Assembly: GCF_013450155.1 (NCBI RefSeq)
Contig: NZ_JACCKD010000004.1
Span: 1-64,000 of the forward strand
DNA: 64,000 nucleotides
Origin: Haloechinothrix aidingensis
Lineage (GTDB): Bacteria > Actinomycetota > Actinomycetes > Mycobacteriales > Pseudonocardiaceae
Direction: 5' to 3'
The translations under genes were made by a program, and so were the position numbers. The notes under the pieces are model-generated. The model did no database searches. It saw only the letters and a program-made list of their open reading frames with translations, and had not been told where the DNA came from. Shown piece by piece: positions 18,646-30,171 of this stretch (position 1 is the stretch's first letter; each line of letters opens with the position of its first letter).

Positions 18646-18816
18646 GGTCGTGTCTCTTAATCCCCTCAGTCCCGAGCGGGGATCAGCGTGGTGGCTGGCA
18701 AGACCGAGGAGCCGCCGGTAGTGGTTTTCACCCGGTAGGGACGAGCACGGTCGAGAACGCCGCCAGCCGCCGCGCTGGCCCCGCGCAGCAGGTAAGTGGG
18801 ATTGAGAGACACGACC
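18646..18816. mobile_element. 171-bp MITE-like element with terminal inverted repeats and TA duplication
   Basis: The ends GGTCGTGTCTCTTAATCCC (from 18646) and GGGATTGAGAGACACGACC (18798-18816) are 19-bp inverted repeats with one mismatch, flanked on both sides by TA (18644-18645 and 18817-18818). TA target duplication is typical of IS630/Tc1-mariner and of some IS5-group elements. No transposase is encoded. On the minus strand a frame stays open across nearly all of it (stop TGA at 18666-18668), reading through LDRARPYRVKTTTGGSS, which may be the remnant of a transposase C-terminus. The element lies between clgR and pspA. Family not identified. Confidence 0.7.
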
Positions 18817-19241
18817 TACACGACGACGGGCGCCACTCCGGAACCGTGAATCGTCGACCTCAGCGCGGGACCCTGCGCGCCGGCGGACAGCGAGAAGTCG
18901 GTGCCGTCGCCACCACGCGCCCCGTGCTCCTCGGCGTGCGCGCGGCCCGTCTCGGCACCGTCCATCTCGGCACTCTCGATCTCGGCACCGTCGATCGCCA
19001 TCGAGTCCAGCACGGACACGTCCGAGGCCACGGTGTGCAACAGGTCGGCGAGCGGGAGGTCGAGCGCCGTGCAGATAGCCGCGAGCAACTCGCTGGAGGC
19101 TTCCTTCTGCCCCCGTTCGACCTCGGACAGGTATCCCAGGCTCACCCGTGCGGAGTGCGAGATCTCCCGCAACGAACGATGCTGGTTGGTGCGGGCATGG
19201 CGAAGGCGATCACCGATCGCCTCGCGCAACAGCACGGTCAT
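18816..19241 (-). CDS. clgR: ClgR-type XRE transcriptional activator
   Basis: A 141-residue regulator with an N-terminal Cro/CI helix-turn-helix: [20 protein letters not shown], then [22 protein letters not shown] (recognition helix around VSLGYLSE) and [19 protein letters not shown]. ClgR activates clp protease genes and, in mycobacteria, the psp operon. The middle has an acidic repetitive segment ([16 protein letters not shown]) not typical of shorter homologues; the C-terminus ends in GVAPVVV, a hydrophobic tail of the kind recognised by Clp proteases. I chose the ATG at 19241, with GGAAGGGAGG upstream. The TAG stop uses the TA flanking the MITE. It is downstream of pgsA and the CinA-like gene. 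Confidence 0.9.
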   Translation of the reverse strand: MTVLLREAIGDRLRHARTNQHRSLREISHSARVSLGYLSEVERGQKEASSELLAAICTALDLPLADLLHTVASDVSVLDSMAIDGAEIESAEMDGAETGRAHAEEHGARGGDGTDFSLSAGAQGPALRSTIHGSGVAPVVV

Positions 19242-19344
19242 CGCGGGCCTCCCTTCCGGCGACGCATACGACGCCAACACTACCTACAGTGAACCGAGCG
19301 CCGCATACCTCGGCCAATGCTTCCGCCCAGGGCGAACGCACAGT

Positions 19345-19839
19345 TCAGGCCAGTTGTTCCCGCAGCACCCCGACGGCCGCTCGCACGGCGTCGGAGCGAA
19401 CCCCCGCGCGGTCGTGCGCGGATGACAGCGAGCGGTAGGTGTACACCCCCGGCCCGGCGACGCCGAGGTACACGCTGCCACTCGGCACACCCTCGTGCGG
19501 GCCCGGACCCGCGACACCGGTGACACCGACACCCCAGTCCGCCCCGCAGCGTTGCCTGGCGCCGGTGGCCAGCGCGAGCGCGATCCGCGGGTGCACGGTG
19601 CCGTACCTCTCGAGAAGCTCGGCGTCGACGCCTGCCAGCGTTCGTTTCAGCTCGGTGGCGTACACGACCAGCCCGCCACGGACCGCCGCACTCGAGCCCG
19701 CCACCGAGGTGAGCTGCGCGCATACGCCACCCCCGGTGATCGACTCAGCGGTGGCGACGGTGTGTCCGAGATCACACAGGCGCGCGATCACGTCGGCCGT
19801 CTCGCGGTCGCCGGAACACGGCTCGCTCATGCCTGCCAT
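19345..19839 (-). CDS. CinA C-terminal-domain protein (nicotinamide-nucleotide amidase, PncC type)
   Basis: A 164-residue stand-alone CinA C-terminal domain, which in PncC deamidates nicotinamide mononucleotide to nicotinate mononucleotide in pyridine nucleotide salvage. Signatures visible: TVATAESITGGGVCAQLTSVAGSS, then GLVVYATELKR, and GVTGVAGPGPHEGVPSGSVY. The N-terminal molybdopterin-binding domain of full-length CinA is absent. It starts six bases after the pgsA stop, so the pair is co-transcribed. An internal ATG (MSEPC) three codons in is an alternative start. Confidence 0.9.
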   Translation of the reverse strand: MAGMSEPCSGDRETADVIARLCDLGHTVATAESITGGGVCAQLTSVAGSSAAVRGGLVVYATELKRTLAGVDAELLERYGTVHPRIALALATGARQRCGADWGVGVTGVAGPGPHEGVPSGSVYLGVAGPGVYTYRSLSSAHDRAGVRSDAVRAAVGVLREQLA

Positions 19840-19845
19840 CGGCGA

Positions 19846-20478
19846 CTACTCGTCCACCGCTGTCGGGTCGTCGCCGTGCCGCGCCCGCGAGCGCAGCCGC
19901 ACCGCGCGGACCACGTAGTCGAGGCCGGTCAGCACGGTGAGCACCACGGCGATGCCCATGGCCACCCAGCTCACCGGGTCCAGCACGTCCGGCAGCGGCA
20001 GCAAGTACAGCAACAGCGCCACGATCTGGGCTGTCGTCTTCGCCTTGCCACCCCTGCTCGCGGGGATCACCCCGTGCCGGATCACGACGAAACGCAGCAG
20101 CGTCACACCGAGCTCTCGCGCTGCGATGACCAGCGTCACCCACCAGGGCAGCTCGCCGAGCACGCTCAGGCCCACCAGCGCGGCACCGATCAGAGCCTTG
20201 TCCGCGATCGGATCGACGATCTTTCCGAAGTTGGTGATCAACCCGTGACGCCGCGCGACCCAGCCGTCCACCTGGTCGGTGATGGCGGCCAGCCCGAACA
20301 GCGCCGTAGCCACCAGCCGCCAGCCGTAGCCGTCCTCGGTACCGGCGAACAACGCGACGAGGAACAGCGGGACGAGGGCCAACCGCAGGATCGTGAGCAC
20401 GTTCGCCACGTTGACGGTCGACACCACCTCGCGATGGTCGCCGTCACCCTGCCCCTGGGGATGGACCGCGTCACTCAC
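19846..20478 (-). CDS. pgsA: CDP-alcohol phosphatidyltransferase, PgsA-type
   Basis: Integral membrane enzyme transferring a phosphatidyl group from CDP-diacylglycerol to an alcohol, here most likely glycerol 3-phosphate. The family motif D-G-x2-A-R-x8-G-x3-D-x3-D is readable as DGWVARRHGLITNFGKIVDPIADK, preceded by the expected DQV. About five to six membrane helices. The GTG at 20478 gives 210 residues; a GTG pair at 20427/20424 gives a shorter protein starting at STVNVANVLTILR, the usual family start, and is also plausible. Same position as M. tuberculosis pgsA3 (Rv2746c), between argA and clgR. Confidence 0.92.
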   Translation of the reverse strand: MSDAVHPQGQGDGDHREVVSTVNVANVLTILRLALVPLFLVALFAGTEDGYGWRLVATALFGLAAITDQVDGWVARRHGLITNFGKIVDPIADKALIGAALVGLSVLGELPWWVTLVIAARELGVTLLRFVVIRHGVIPASRGGKAKTTAQIVALLLYLLPLPDVLDPVSWVAMGIAVVLTVLTGLDYVVRAVRLRSRARHGDDPTAVDE

Positions 20479-20754
20479 GAAGCTGCCCGCTCGTCGCTGC
20501 CGGCACGGACACGGGCGGGCCCTGCGCCGCGTCGGCCGGCGACCGGCGCGCACGAGAGCGCTCCCGGGGGGCCGATGTCGCGGCAGCGGCCGCGAAGGCG
20601 GTGGAGTCGCACCGAACCGGGGAGTCGCAATCGTCGCGCAAGCACATCGATCAGGGTAGCCCCCATCCGGCGCGCCGTGTACGTGCGTGGCCGCCAACCC
20701 GGATTCCTCGCGCGCAACGCCCCGCCGCGGCGTCGTGGCCGGGACGCGGCCAGA

Positions 20755-20760
20755 TAGGTT
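20755..20760 (+). promoter_or_regulatory. -10 element placed for a leaderless argA transcript
   Basis: TAGGTT ends six bases before the GTG at 20767, so +1 would coincide with the start codon. No Shine-Dalgarno sequence precedes the start. The identical TAGGTT-N6-start arrangement precedes the GNAT gene at 32439. Confidence 0.55.
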
Positions 20761-20766
20761 GGCCCC

Positions 20767-21276
20767 GTGCCCGACACACACGATCACATCACCGTGCGCC
20801 GCGCCAGGATCGCCGACGTCCCGAGTATCAAGGCCCTCGTCGACTCCTACTCCGGTCGCGTCCTTCTGGAGAAGGAGCTCGTGACGCTCTACGAGGACGT
20901 GCAGGAGTTCTGGATCGCCGAGCTCGACGGAGCCGTCGTCGGGTGCGGCGCGCTGCACGTGCTGTGGGAGGACCTCGCCGAGATCCGCTCGGTCGCTGTG
21001 GACAGGTCGCTGCGCAGGCACGGCGTCGGGGACCTCATCGTCTCCCGCCTGCTCGAGCTGGCCACCGAGCTGGGCCTGCCGCGCATCTTCGTGCTGACCT
21101 TCGAGACCGAGTTCTTCGCCAGGCACGGCTTCGTGCCGATCGACGGAACGCCGGTCTCCGCCGAGGTCTACGAGGAGATGCGCCGCTCCCGCGACCCCGG
21201 TGTGGCCGAGTTCCTCGACCTGCCGTTCGCCAAGCCCAACACGCTGGGCAACACCCGCATGTTGCTGGAGTTCTGA
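20767..21276 (+). CDS. argA: amino-acid N-acetyltransferase (N-acetylglutamate synthase)
   Basis: Single-domain GNAT enzyme that makes N-acetylglutamate for arginine synthesis, the type found as Rv2747 in M. tuberculosis. 169 residues: ITVRRARIADVPSIKALVDSYSGRVLLEKELV at the N-terminus, the acetyl-CoA loop around SVAVDRSLRRHGVGDLIVS (R-x2-G-x-G/A variant), then VLTFETEFFARHGFVPIDGTPV and AEFLDLPFAKPNTLGNTRM, both diagnostic for this class. Divergent from pgsA and convergent with ftsK, as in mycobacteria. Confidence 0.93.
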   Translation: MPDTHDHITVRRARIADVPSIKALVDSYSGRVLLEKELVTLYEDVQEFWIAELDGAVVGCGALHVLWEDLAEIRSVAVDRSLRRHGVGDLIVSRLLELATELGLPRIFVLTFETEFFARHGFVPIDGTPVSAEVYEEMRRSRDPGVAEFLDLPFAKPNTLGNTRMLLEF

Positions 21277-21298
21277 TCACCGGCAGCGCCGGTGATCA
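21274..21298. terminator. bidirectional terminator embedding both stop codons
   Basis: A perfect 11-bp inverted repeat, TGATCACCGGC and GCCGGTGATCA with an AGC loop. The first TGA is the argA stop codon; the last TCA is the ftsK stop on the other strand. The hairpin therefore serves both convergent genes and leaves no untranslated spacer. Confidence 0.75.
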
Positions 21299-23788
21299 CT
21301 CTTGCTCGTCCGGCTCGGCAGGGGCACCGCGGATGAGCTGCATGGCCGACTCGACGTCATCGGGTTTGACCAGCACTTCCCGTGCCTTCGAGCCCTCGGA
21401 CGGGCCGACGATACCCCTGCTCTCCAGCAGGTCCATCAGCCTGCCGGCCTTGGCGAAGCCGACGCGGAGCTTGCGCTGCAACATCGACGTGGAGCCGAAC
21501 TGCGAGCTGACCACCAGCTCGGCGGCCTGCAGCAAGACCTCCAGGTCGTCGCCGATGTCCTCGTCGACCTCCTTCTTCTCCGCGGCCTTCGCGGCCGTGA
21601 CACCGTCGGTGTAGTCGGGTTCGGCCTGCTCCTTGGTGAACGCCACGATGCCGGAGATCTCGTCGTCGTCGACGAACGAGCCCTGGACACGCACCGGCTT
21701 GCCGGACCCCATCGGCAGGTACAGCGCGTCTCCCATCCCGATGAGCTTCTCCGCGCCCTGCTGGTCCAGGATGACCCGCGAGTCGGTCAGCGACGAGGTA
21801 CCGAACGCGAGCCGGGACGGCACGTTCGTCTTGATCAACCCGGTGACCACATCCACCGAGGGACGCTGCGTGGCGAGCACGAGGTGGATACCCGCGGCCC
21901 GCGCCTTCTGGGTGATCCGCACGACCGCGTCCTCGACGTCGCGGGGCGCGGTCATCATCAGGTCGGCGAGCTCGTCGACGATCGCGAGGATGTACGGGTA
22001 GGGCCGGTACTCACGCTCGCTGCCCGGTGGTGCGGTGAGCTCCCCCGCGCGCACCTTCGCGTTGAAGTCGTCGATGTGCCGCACCCGGCTGGCCTGCATG
22101 TCCTGGTAGCGCTGCTCCATCTCCTCGACGAGCCAGGCCAGCGCGGCCGCCGCCTTCTTGGGCTGTGTGATGATCGGGGTGATCAGGTGCGGGATGCCCT
22201 CGTACGGCGTGAGCTCCACCATCTTCGGGTCGATGAGGATCATCCTGCACTCGTCCGGTGTCGCCCTGGCCAGCAGGGACACCAGCATCGAGTTGACGAA
22301 GCTGGACTTACCCGACCCGGTCGAGCCCGCGACGAGCAGGTGCGGCATCTTCGTCAGGTTCGCCGTCACGAAGTGCCCCTCGATGTCCTTACCGAGCCCC
22401 ATCAGCATCGGGTGCGAGTCCTTCACGGCCTCCTGGGACCGCAGCACGTCGCCGAGGTGCACCTTCTCGCGGTCGGTGTTGGGTACCTCGATGCCCACCG
22501 CCGACTTCCCCGGGATGGGCGCGAGCAACCGCACGTTGTCAGTGGCCACCGCGTAGGCGATGTTCTTCGTCAACGCGGTGATCTTCTCGACCTTGACCCC
22601 CGGGCCGAGCTCGACCTCGTAGCGGGTCACCGTCGGGCCTCGTGTACAGCCGGTGACCTCGGCATCGATGTTGAACTGGTCGAGCACTCCCCGGATCGCC
22701 TCGATCATGGCGTCATTGGCCTTGCTGCGGCCCTTCGGGGCGTCGCCCTTGGTCAGCAGGTCGAGCGTGGGCAAGGTGTAGTCGCCCTCGACCGTCCGGG
22801 TCACCTTGATCGTCGGGTCGGAGTCGACCTTCTCCGTCGACTTCTTCTTCGACTCCTGCTTCGTCTCCAGCGTCCCGGACTCGTTGCGCTTCTCCTCGGC
22901 GGAGTCGGCGACAGCGGGCAGCTCGGCGGTGTCCCCACCGGAGCCGGTCGCCTGGCGCCTCCTGGCAGGCTTGCGCAGCCGCACCGCATCCGTGTCGCCC
23001 TGCACCTGCTCCGTGGCCTGCTTCCTGGTCGCGCCCGCCGTCCCGGCGCCCGTCGAGGACGTCTCCTCGGGGTCCTGCCCCCAGGTACGCAACCGGTGCG
23101 GGATCTGCCGCACCGGAGTCGCGGTCAGCACGAGTACCCCGAACGCCAGCGCCAGCACCAGAAGCGGAACCGCGACCCACCAGGTCACGCCGCGCGCGAG
23201 GAACTCCCCGGACAGCCAGCCGACCCAGCCGCCCGCGTGCATCACGTCCTCGTGGTCCTGCGGCCGCCCCAGGAACAGGTGCGCGAGACCGAGCATGGCC
23301 AACGTCATCATCAGCGAGCCGATCACCAGCCGGGGCCGCGCATCCGGTCGCGGCTCGGTGCGCATCAGCAGCACCGCGATCGCCACGAGCACCATCGGCA
23401 GGAAGTTCGCGCCGGCGCCGAGCACGCTGCGCGTGGCGATGTCGACCCAGTCCCCCACGGGGCCGGCCGCACGCACCCACACGCCCACGGCCGCGACAAG
23501 CGCGAACGCGATCAGGCCGAGGGCGATGCCGTCCCGGCGGTGCTCGGAGTCCAGCTCACGAGTGCGGCCGAGGGTGCGAGCGAGACCACCGATCCCCTTG
23601 GCGAGCATCGTCCAGCCGCCACGCATCGTGCGGCCGAGACCTCCCGACGAGCGGGTCTGCCGCTTGCGCGCGGTGTTCTTCCTGGTGCTGGAACCGGACC
23701 GTGCGCCGCCGCCGGTGTTCCGCGAACGCGCCTTACCGCCTCCCGCTCGCGAAGGGTTGCGCCGTTTCGTACCGGTTCCGCTGGCCAT
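21296..23788 (-). CDS. ftsK: DNA translocase FtsK/SpoIIIE
   Basis: Septal DNA pump that clears chromosome ends during division. 830 residues: a basic Ser/Arg/Gly-rich N-terminus, four membrane helices at about 90-235, a charged linker, then the motor. Motor motifs: [19 protein letters not shown] (Walker A), [33 protein letters not shown] (Walker B), and [19 protein letters not shown]. The C-terminal gamma winged helix that reads KOPS sites is present ([20 protein letters not shown], then [14 protein letters not shown]). Upstream lies rnj at 105 bp. Confidence 0.96.
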   Translation of the reverse strand: MASGTGTKRRNPSRAGGGKARSRNTGGGARSGSSTRKNTARKRQTRSSGGLGRTMRGGWTMLAKGIGGLARTLGRTRELDSEHRRDGIALGLIAFALVAAVGVWVRAAGPVGDWVDIATRSVLGAGANFLPMVLVAIAVLLMRTEPRPDARPRLVIGSLMMTLAMLGLAHLFLGRPQDHEDVMHAGGWVGWLSGEFLARGVTWWVAVPLLVLALAFGVLVLTATPVRQIPHRLRTWGQDPEETSSTGAGTAGATRKQATEQVQGDTDAVRLRKPARRRQATGSGGDTAELPAVADSAEEKRNESGTLETKQESKKKSTEKVDSDPTIKVTRTVEGDYTLPTLDLLTKGDAPKGRSKANDAMIEAIRGVLDQFNIDAEVTGCTRGPTVTRYEVELGPGVKVEKITALTKNIAYAVATDNVRLLAPIPGKSAVGIEVPNTDREKVHLGDVLRSQEAVKDSHPMLMGLGKDIEGHFVTANLTKMPHLLVAGSTGSGKSSFVNSMLVSLLARATPDECRMILIDPKMVELTPYEGIPHLITPIITQPKKAAAALAWLVEEMEQRYQDMQASRVRHIDDFNAKVRAGELTAPPGSEREYRPYPYILAIVDELADLMMTAPRDVEDAVVRITQKARAAGIHLVLATQRPSVDVVTGLIKTNVPSRLAFGTSSLTDSRVILDQQGAEKLIGMGDALYLPMGSGKPVRVQGSFVDDDEISGIVAFTKEQAEPDYTDGVTAAKAAEKKEVDEDIGDDLEVLLQAAELVVSSQFGSTSMLQRKLRVGFAKAGRLMDLLESRGIVGPSEGSKAREVLVKPDDVESAMQLIRGAPAEPDEQE

Positions 23789-23893
23789 ACCCTGTGTGTA
23801 TCAGAATCGCCCGGTCGTGTGCGGCCTGACAGGCCGTCCCCGGCGAAGGACGCTACGAGAACTTCGCCACGGCCGCCGTCACTCGGCACACTG

Positions 23894-26619
<2,726 letters not shown>

Positions 26620-26676
26620 TTACCTCGTGGGTCCAACGGCTTCCTGGGCACCTTCGGGTGTCGGGCCGGTGTGCCG

Positions 26677-28227
26677 CTACTGCAGGTACCGGCTGACGCG
26701 CTCCTTCAGCTGACCGCCGTCGCGGTGCGTCACGACGCACGCGACCCAGTAGAAGCCGTCCGGCTCGCCCTCCTCGTCGGTCTCGGTCCAACGCCCCTCG
26801 GTGGGGATGATCGCGCGGTAGCTCAGCACCTCGGACTTGGGCCGGTCCTGGTACTCCGCGACGACCGCGTCGGAGTAGAAGCCCGTCTCGCACCGCTGCT
26901 CGGCGTAGTCGGCCAGGGCCTTCTCGCCCGGATACTCGGGTACGACGTCCCCGTAGTTCCAGCTGGGGCCGGTCACCGCCTGCGCGGAGTCGTAGACCTC
27001 GTAGTCATGGGGTTCGTCACAGGCCACCTGGTTCTCACCGGTGAGCCGGTGCCCTTCGGCGAACCGGCCGAAACCGCAGATGCCGCCGGTGCGCGTATCG
27101 AACCCGAACGTGATGTCCCCGTCGGCTCCCCTGGTCAGGGTGGCGAGCCGGGCTTCGTCCTGGCCCGGGCTGCCGAGCCAGTACCCGAACACCGCGCCCG
27201 CGGCGAGCAGGGCGGCGGTTACCACGACGGCTCCGGCGACGGTCATCCCGCGTTTCGCGGGCGAGGTCCGCGCCGCGGGAGACGACGCCGTGGCTCCCGC
27301 GGTGCCGATCATCGTCGGCGCGGGCTGGGTGAGGGTGGGGTGACCGTCGGGCGGTGTCGAGGCCGCGGCACCCGACCGCGCCATGGACAGCAAGCCCTGC
27401 GCCTGCTCGGCGGTGATGCGCCCGTCGGGGCCTGCGGCGAGCAACCCCATGATCGCCGAGGCCAGCGGCCCGTGCACGCGGGTCAGGTACGGGACCTCGT
27501 TCATGATCGCGTGCAGCGTCGCCGCCGTCGACGCCCGCTCGAACGGCACCACGCCCTCCACGGCGAAGAACAGCGCCGCGCCGAGCGACCACAGGTCGGA
27601 TGCGGGGACAGCCTCACCCCCTGCCACCCGTTCCGGAGCCATGAACGCCGGTGAGCCGACCAGCGCCCCGCTGGTCGTCAACCGCGGGTCGTCCACGGCC
27701 TGGGCGATCCCGAAGTCGGTCAGCTTCACGCGGCCGCCTGCGGAGACCATGATGTTGCCTGGCTTGACGTCCCTGTGCACGATCCCGGCGTGATGCGCGG
27801 ACCGCAGCGCGGACAACACCTGCTCGCCCACCGCGGCGACCTGTGACGGCGGCATCGGCCCGTGCGCGGCCACCAGCTCCGACAGCGTCGGCGCTTCCAC
27901 CAGCTCCATCACGATGAAGGTGGCCGTGCCTTCGGTGATCACGTCATAGACGGTCACCACAGCGGGGTCGTTCAACCGCCCGCCGGTACGGACCTCCCGC
28001 AGGATCCGCTCGGCGAAGGTGCCCGCGTCGCGCTCACCGTCCGGTAGCCGCAGCTCCTTGACGGCCACCTCGCGGCCGATGACCGAGTCCCGCGCGCGCC
28101 ACACCACGCCCATGCCGCCACGCCCCAGCTCGCTGGTCAGCACGTAGCGGCCCGCGAGAACCCGGTCTGCGGCGCCGCCGGTAGCCTGCTCGGTGCCGTC
28201 CCCTGGCTGTCCCTGACTGCTGGTCAC
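26677..28227 (-). CDS. membrane Ser/Thr protein kinase with Cys-containing extracytoplasmic domain
   Basis: A 516-residue Hanks-type kinase. Catalytic domain at about 25-285: LGRGGMGVVWRARD (Gly loop), VAVKEL (ATP Lys), HRDVKPGNIM (catalytic loop), DFGIAQAV (DFG) and GSPAFMAPERV. A Pro/Ser linker leads to one membrane helix (GMTVAGAVVVTAALLAAGAVFG). The outside domain of about 165 residues has paired Cys (GICGFGRF, VACDEPHDYEVYDS, EQRCETGFY, WVACVVTH), resembling septum-formation/DUF4190-type domains rather than PASTA repeats. The GTG start has a GGGAGGAGTGCG site. It is inserted between the ACT-domain gene and dapA, where mycobacteria have thyX next to dapA. Confidence 0.92.
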   Translation of the reverse strand: MTSSQGQPGDGTEQATGGAADRVLAGRYVLTSELGRGGMGVVWRARDSVIGREVAVKELRLPDGERDAGTFAERILREVRTGGRLNDPAVVTVYDVITEGTATFIVMELVEAPTLSELVAAHGPMPPSQVAAVGEQVLSALRSAHHAGIVHRDVKPGNIMVSAGGRVKLTDFGIAQAVDDPRLTTSGALVGSPAFMAPERVAGGEAVPASDLWSLGAALFFAVEGVVPFERASTAATLHAIMNEVPYLTRVHGPLASAIMGLLAAGPDGRITAEQAQGLLSMARSGAAASTPPDGHPTLTQPAPTMIGTAGATASSPAARTSPAKRGMTVAGAVVVTAALLAAGAVFGYWLGSPGQDEARLATLTRGADGDITFGFDTRTGGICGFGRFAEGHRLTGENQVACDEPHDYEVYDSAQAVTGPSWNYGDVVPEYPGEKALADYAEQRCETGFYSDAVVAEYQDRPKSEVLSYRAIIPTEGRWTETDEEGEPDGFYWVACVVTHRDGGQLKERVSRYLQ

Positions 28228-28253
28228 CGCACTCCTCCCAGTTCCACCGCGGA

Positions 28254-28649
28254 TCAGCCGGTGTGTACCTCGTGCCCGGACTCCTCGAGCGCGCGCACCG
28301 CGCGCTCCCGGTCGACCTCACGCACCAGTACGTGGTCCGTGTCGTAGGTCGACAGCGAGAACAGCGCCACGCCCGCCGCTGCCAGCTCGCTGGCGATGGC
28401 GGCGATGATCCCGGTCAGGGTGAACTCAAGGGGTCCACGCACCGACAGCAACCGCCAGCCGTGCTCGGCCGTCCCGACTTCCGGTGCCAGCGCGCTGGGG
28501 CAGATCAGCGAGATCTCGGCGCCGGTCCGCGTCACCGACACCAGCTCCCCTGCCGCTTCCGCGAACAGGTCGGTGGGTACGGGGTCACGCACATCCAGCC
28601 GCACGATCGCGTACTCGGTCGGCCGCACATCGATCTCGAGCCTGCGCAC
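28254..28649 (-). CDS. ACT-domain protein
   Basis: A 131-residue protein with paired ACT-like halves: EYAIVRLDVRDPVPTDLF and WRLLSVRGPLEFTLTGIIAAI, ending in LFSLSTYDTDHVLVREVD. This pattern matches the small CASTOR-like ACT proteins, which bind amino acids. It lies four bases after thyX on the same strand and upstream of the kinase gene. The ligand and partner are unknown; neighbouring dapA makes lysine-pathway sensing conceivable but that is speculation. Confidence 0.8.
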   Translation of the reverse strand: MRRLEIDVRPTEYAIVRLDVRDPVPTDLFAEAAGELVSVTRTGAEISLICPSALAPEVGTAEHGWRLLSVRGPLEFTLTGIIAAIASELAAAGVALFSLSTYDTDHVLVREVDRERAVRALEESGHEVHTG

Positions 28650-28653
28650 GGGT

Positions 28654-29415
28654 TCAGCCCTCGGCGACCAGCGGCGAGGACGCCACCTCCGTGCCGTCCG
28701 GCAGCGTGGAGATGGTGAAGTCGGCGAACACGTTCTCCGCGGCCTTCTGCAGGTGGCGCAGGCATTCCACGGCGAACCAGCGGATCTCGACGTCGGCGTG
28801 CTCGGTGGCGCGCATGGCGATGAAGTGGCGCCACGCCCGGTAGTTGCCGGTGACCACGATCCGCGTCTCGGTGGCGTTGGGCAGGATCGTGCGCGCCGCC
28901 TGCCTGGCCTGCTTGCGCCGCAGCGTCGCGCTCGGCTCGTCCGCGAACTTGGCCTCGAGCGCGGCGAGCAGGTCGTTGTAGGCGTCCTGGCTCGCTTGCG
29001 CGGCCGCCAGGAACTTCTCGTGCAGTTCGGGGTCGGAGGCGATCACCTCCGGCTCGACGAACGACGCGTCCCGCTCCGGCACGTAGCGCTGCGAGAGCTG
29101 CGAGTAGGAGAAGTGCCGGTGCCGGATCAGCTCGTGGGTCAGCGATCGCGAGATGCCAGTGACGTAGAAGGTCGCCGAGCCGTGCTCGAGCACCGACAGG
29201 TGGCCGACGGAGATGATGTGGCTGAGGTAACCCTCGTTGGTCGCGGTCTTGGGGTTGGGTTTGCTCCACGACTGGTAGCAGGCCCTACCCGCGAACTCGG
29301 CGAGCGCCTGGCCGCCATCGGCGTCCGTGGACCACGGAACGTCCTCGGGCGGGAAGAACTCGGTCTTGGCAATGAGCTGAACCTTCGGCGACACCGTCTC
29401 TGCCACTGTTAGCAC
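28654..29415 (-). CDS. thyX: flavin-dependent thymidylate synthase
   Basis: Makes dTMP from dUMP with FAD and NADPH. The 253-residue product has the ThyX signature [17 protein letters not shown], the [16 protein letters not shown] segment, and [19 protein letters not shown] near the C-terminus. GTG at 29415 (MLTVAET) or at 29406 are both possible starts. First gene of the thyX-ACT-kinase-dapA-rnj series; diverges from the ribbon-helix-helix gene across about 150 bp. Confidence 0.96.
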   Translation of the reverse strand: MLTVAETVSPKVQLIAKTEFFPPEDVPWSTDADGGQALAEFAGRACYQSWSKPNPKTATNEGYLSHIISVGHLSVLEHGSATFYVTGISRSLTHELIRHRHFSYSQLSQRYVPERDASFVEPEVIASDPELHEKFLAAAQASQDAYNDLLAALEAKFADEPSATLRRKQARQAARTILPNATETRIVVTGNYRAWRHFIAMRATEHADVEIRWFAVECLRHLQKAAENVFADFTISTLPDGTEVASSPLVAEG

Positions 29416-29563
29416 CGACTCCGCATATCGACTGCAATGCCCGTTCGGGCCTCCCCGGGAAGCCTAGCCCCCACCGCTGACGCACCGGGACGGACGTCCG
29501 GTTCCGCTGGATGGCGTCACTGCCAGCCTTGACTGGTGTCATAAGTGGTGTCAACGTGGTGTC

Positions 29564-30166
29564 ATGGATCTCGGCCCGTACATCGACACGCTTCGCGAGG
29601 ACCTCACCGCCACAGCCGCGGCAGGCGACGACCACGCCCGCCGGGTCGCGGCGACACTGGCAGGCGCGCTCGAACCGTCCGTCCGGCTCGCGCTGATGAA
29701 CGCGCTGTCCGACCTCGCCGCCGAGGTGACCGCGCAACTCGACGAGCACGTCGTCGACGTCCGGCTCGACGGGAGGGACGTGCGTGTCGTGGTGACCTCG
29801 CCCACCGGTACCGCAGGCGCCACCGACACCACAGGCACCACGGGTACCGCAGGCGCCGCCGACGGCGCGCGGAGCGCGAGCGCCGCCGGGTATGGCGCGT
29901 CACACGGCGGCCCTTTCACCGGAGCGGCAGGCCTGGGCGATGGTGGCGACATCAGCCGCATGACGCTGCGCCTGCTCGACCAGATCAAGGGCAAGGCGGA
30001 AGAGGCGGCCGCGGCCCAAGGGGTGTCGCTGAACACCTACGTGTCCCGCGCCGTGCAGAGCGCCGTACAGGCGGGTACCGCGCGGCACGGCCGGGCCGCC
30101 GCGGCCCGGGAGGAGCACGATACGCCCTCGGACGGCTCCCACCTGCACGGTTGGGTACGGGGGTAA
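29564..30166 (+). CDS. ribbon-helix-helix (HicB-like) protein with low-complexity linker
   Basis: A 200-residue protein in three parts. The N-terminal ~70 residues are helical (IDTLREDLTATAAAGDDHARRVAAT is its core) with an acidic stretch; residues about 80-125 are Gly/Thr/Ala low complexity; the C-terminal ~45 residues are ribbon-helix-helix-like (SRMTLRLLDQIKGKAEEAAA, then GVSLNTYVSRAVQSAV), as in HicB/Arc proteins. No toxin gene adjoins it. The DUF4097 gene follows after five bases, a pairing I recognise from other actinobacteria. Likely a DNA-binding regulator of that pair. Confidence 0.75.
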   Translation: MDLGPYIDTLREDLTATAAAGDDHARRVAATLAGALEPSVRLALMNALSDLAAEVTAQLDEHVVDVRLDGRDVRVVVTSPTGTAGATDTTGTTGTAGAADGARSASAAGYGASHGGPFTGAAGLGDGGDISRMTLRLLDQIKGKAEEAAAAQGVSLNTYVSRAVQSAVQAGTARHGRAAAAREEHDTPSDGSHLHGWVRG

Positions 30167-30171
30167 CGGCG

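Noticed and set aside
19278-19291. CACT-N6-AGTG dyad upstream of clgR as a ClgR or LexA operator
   Set aside because: Four-base arms do not match the known ClgR or actinobacterial LexA patterns.
29564-30166. HicAB toxin-antitoxin system
   Set aside because: Only the ribbon-helix-helix side is present; the adjacent genes are thyX and a beta-repeat protein, with no HicA-like toxin.
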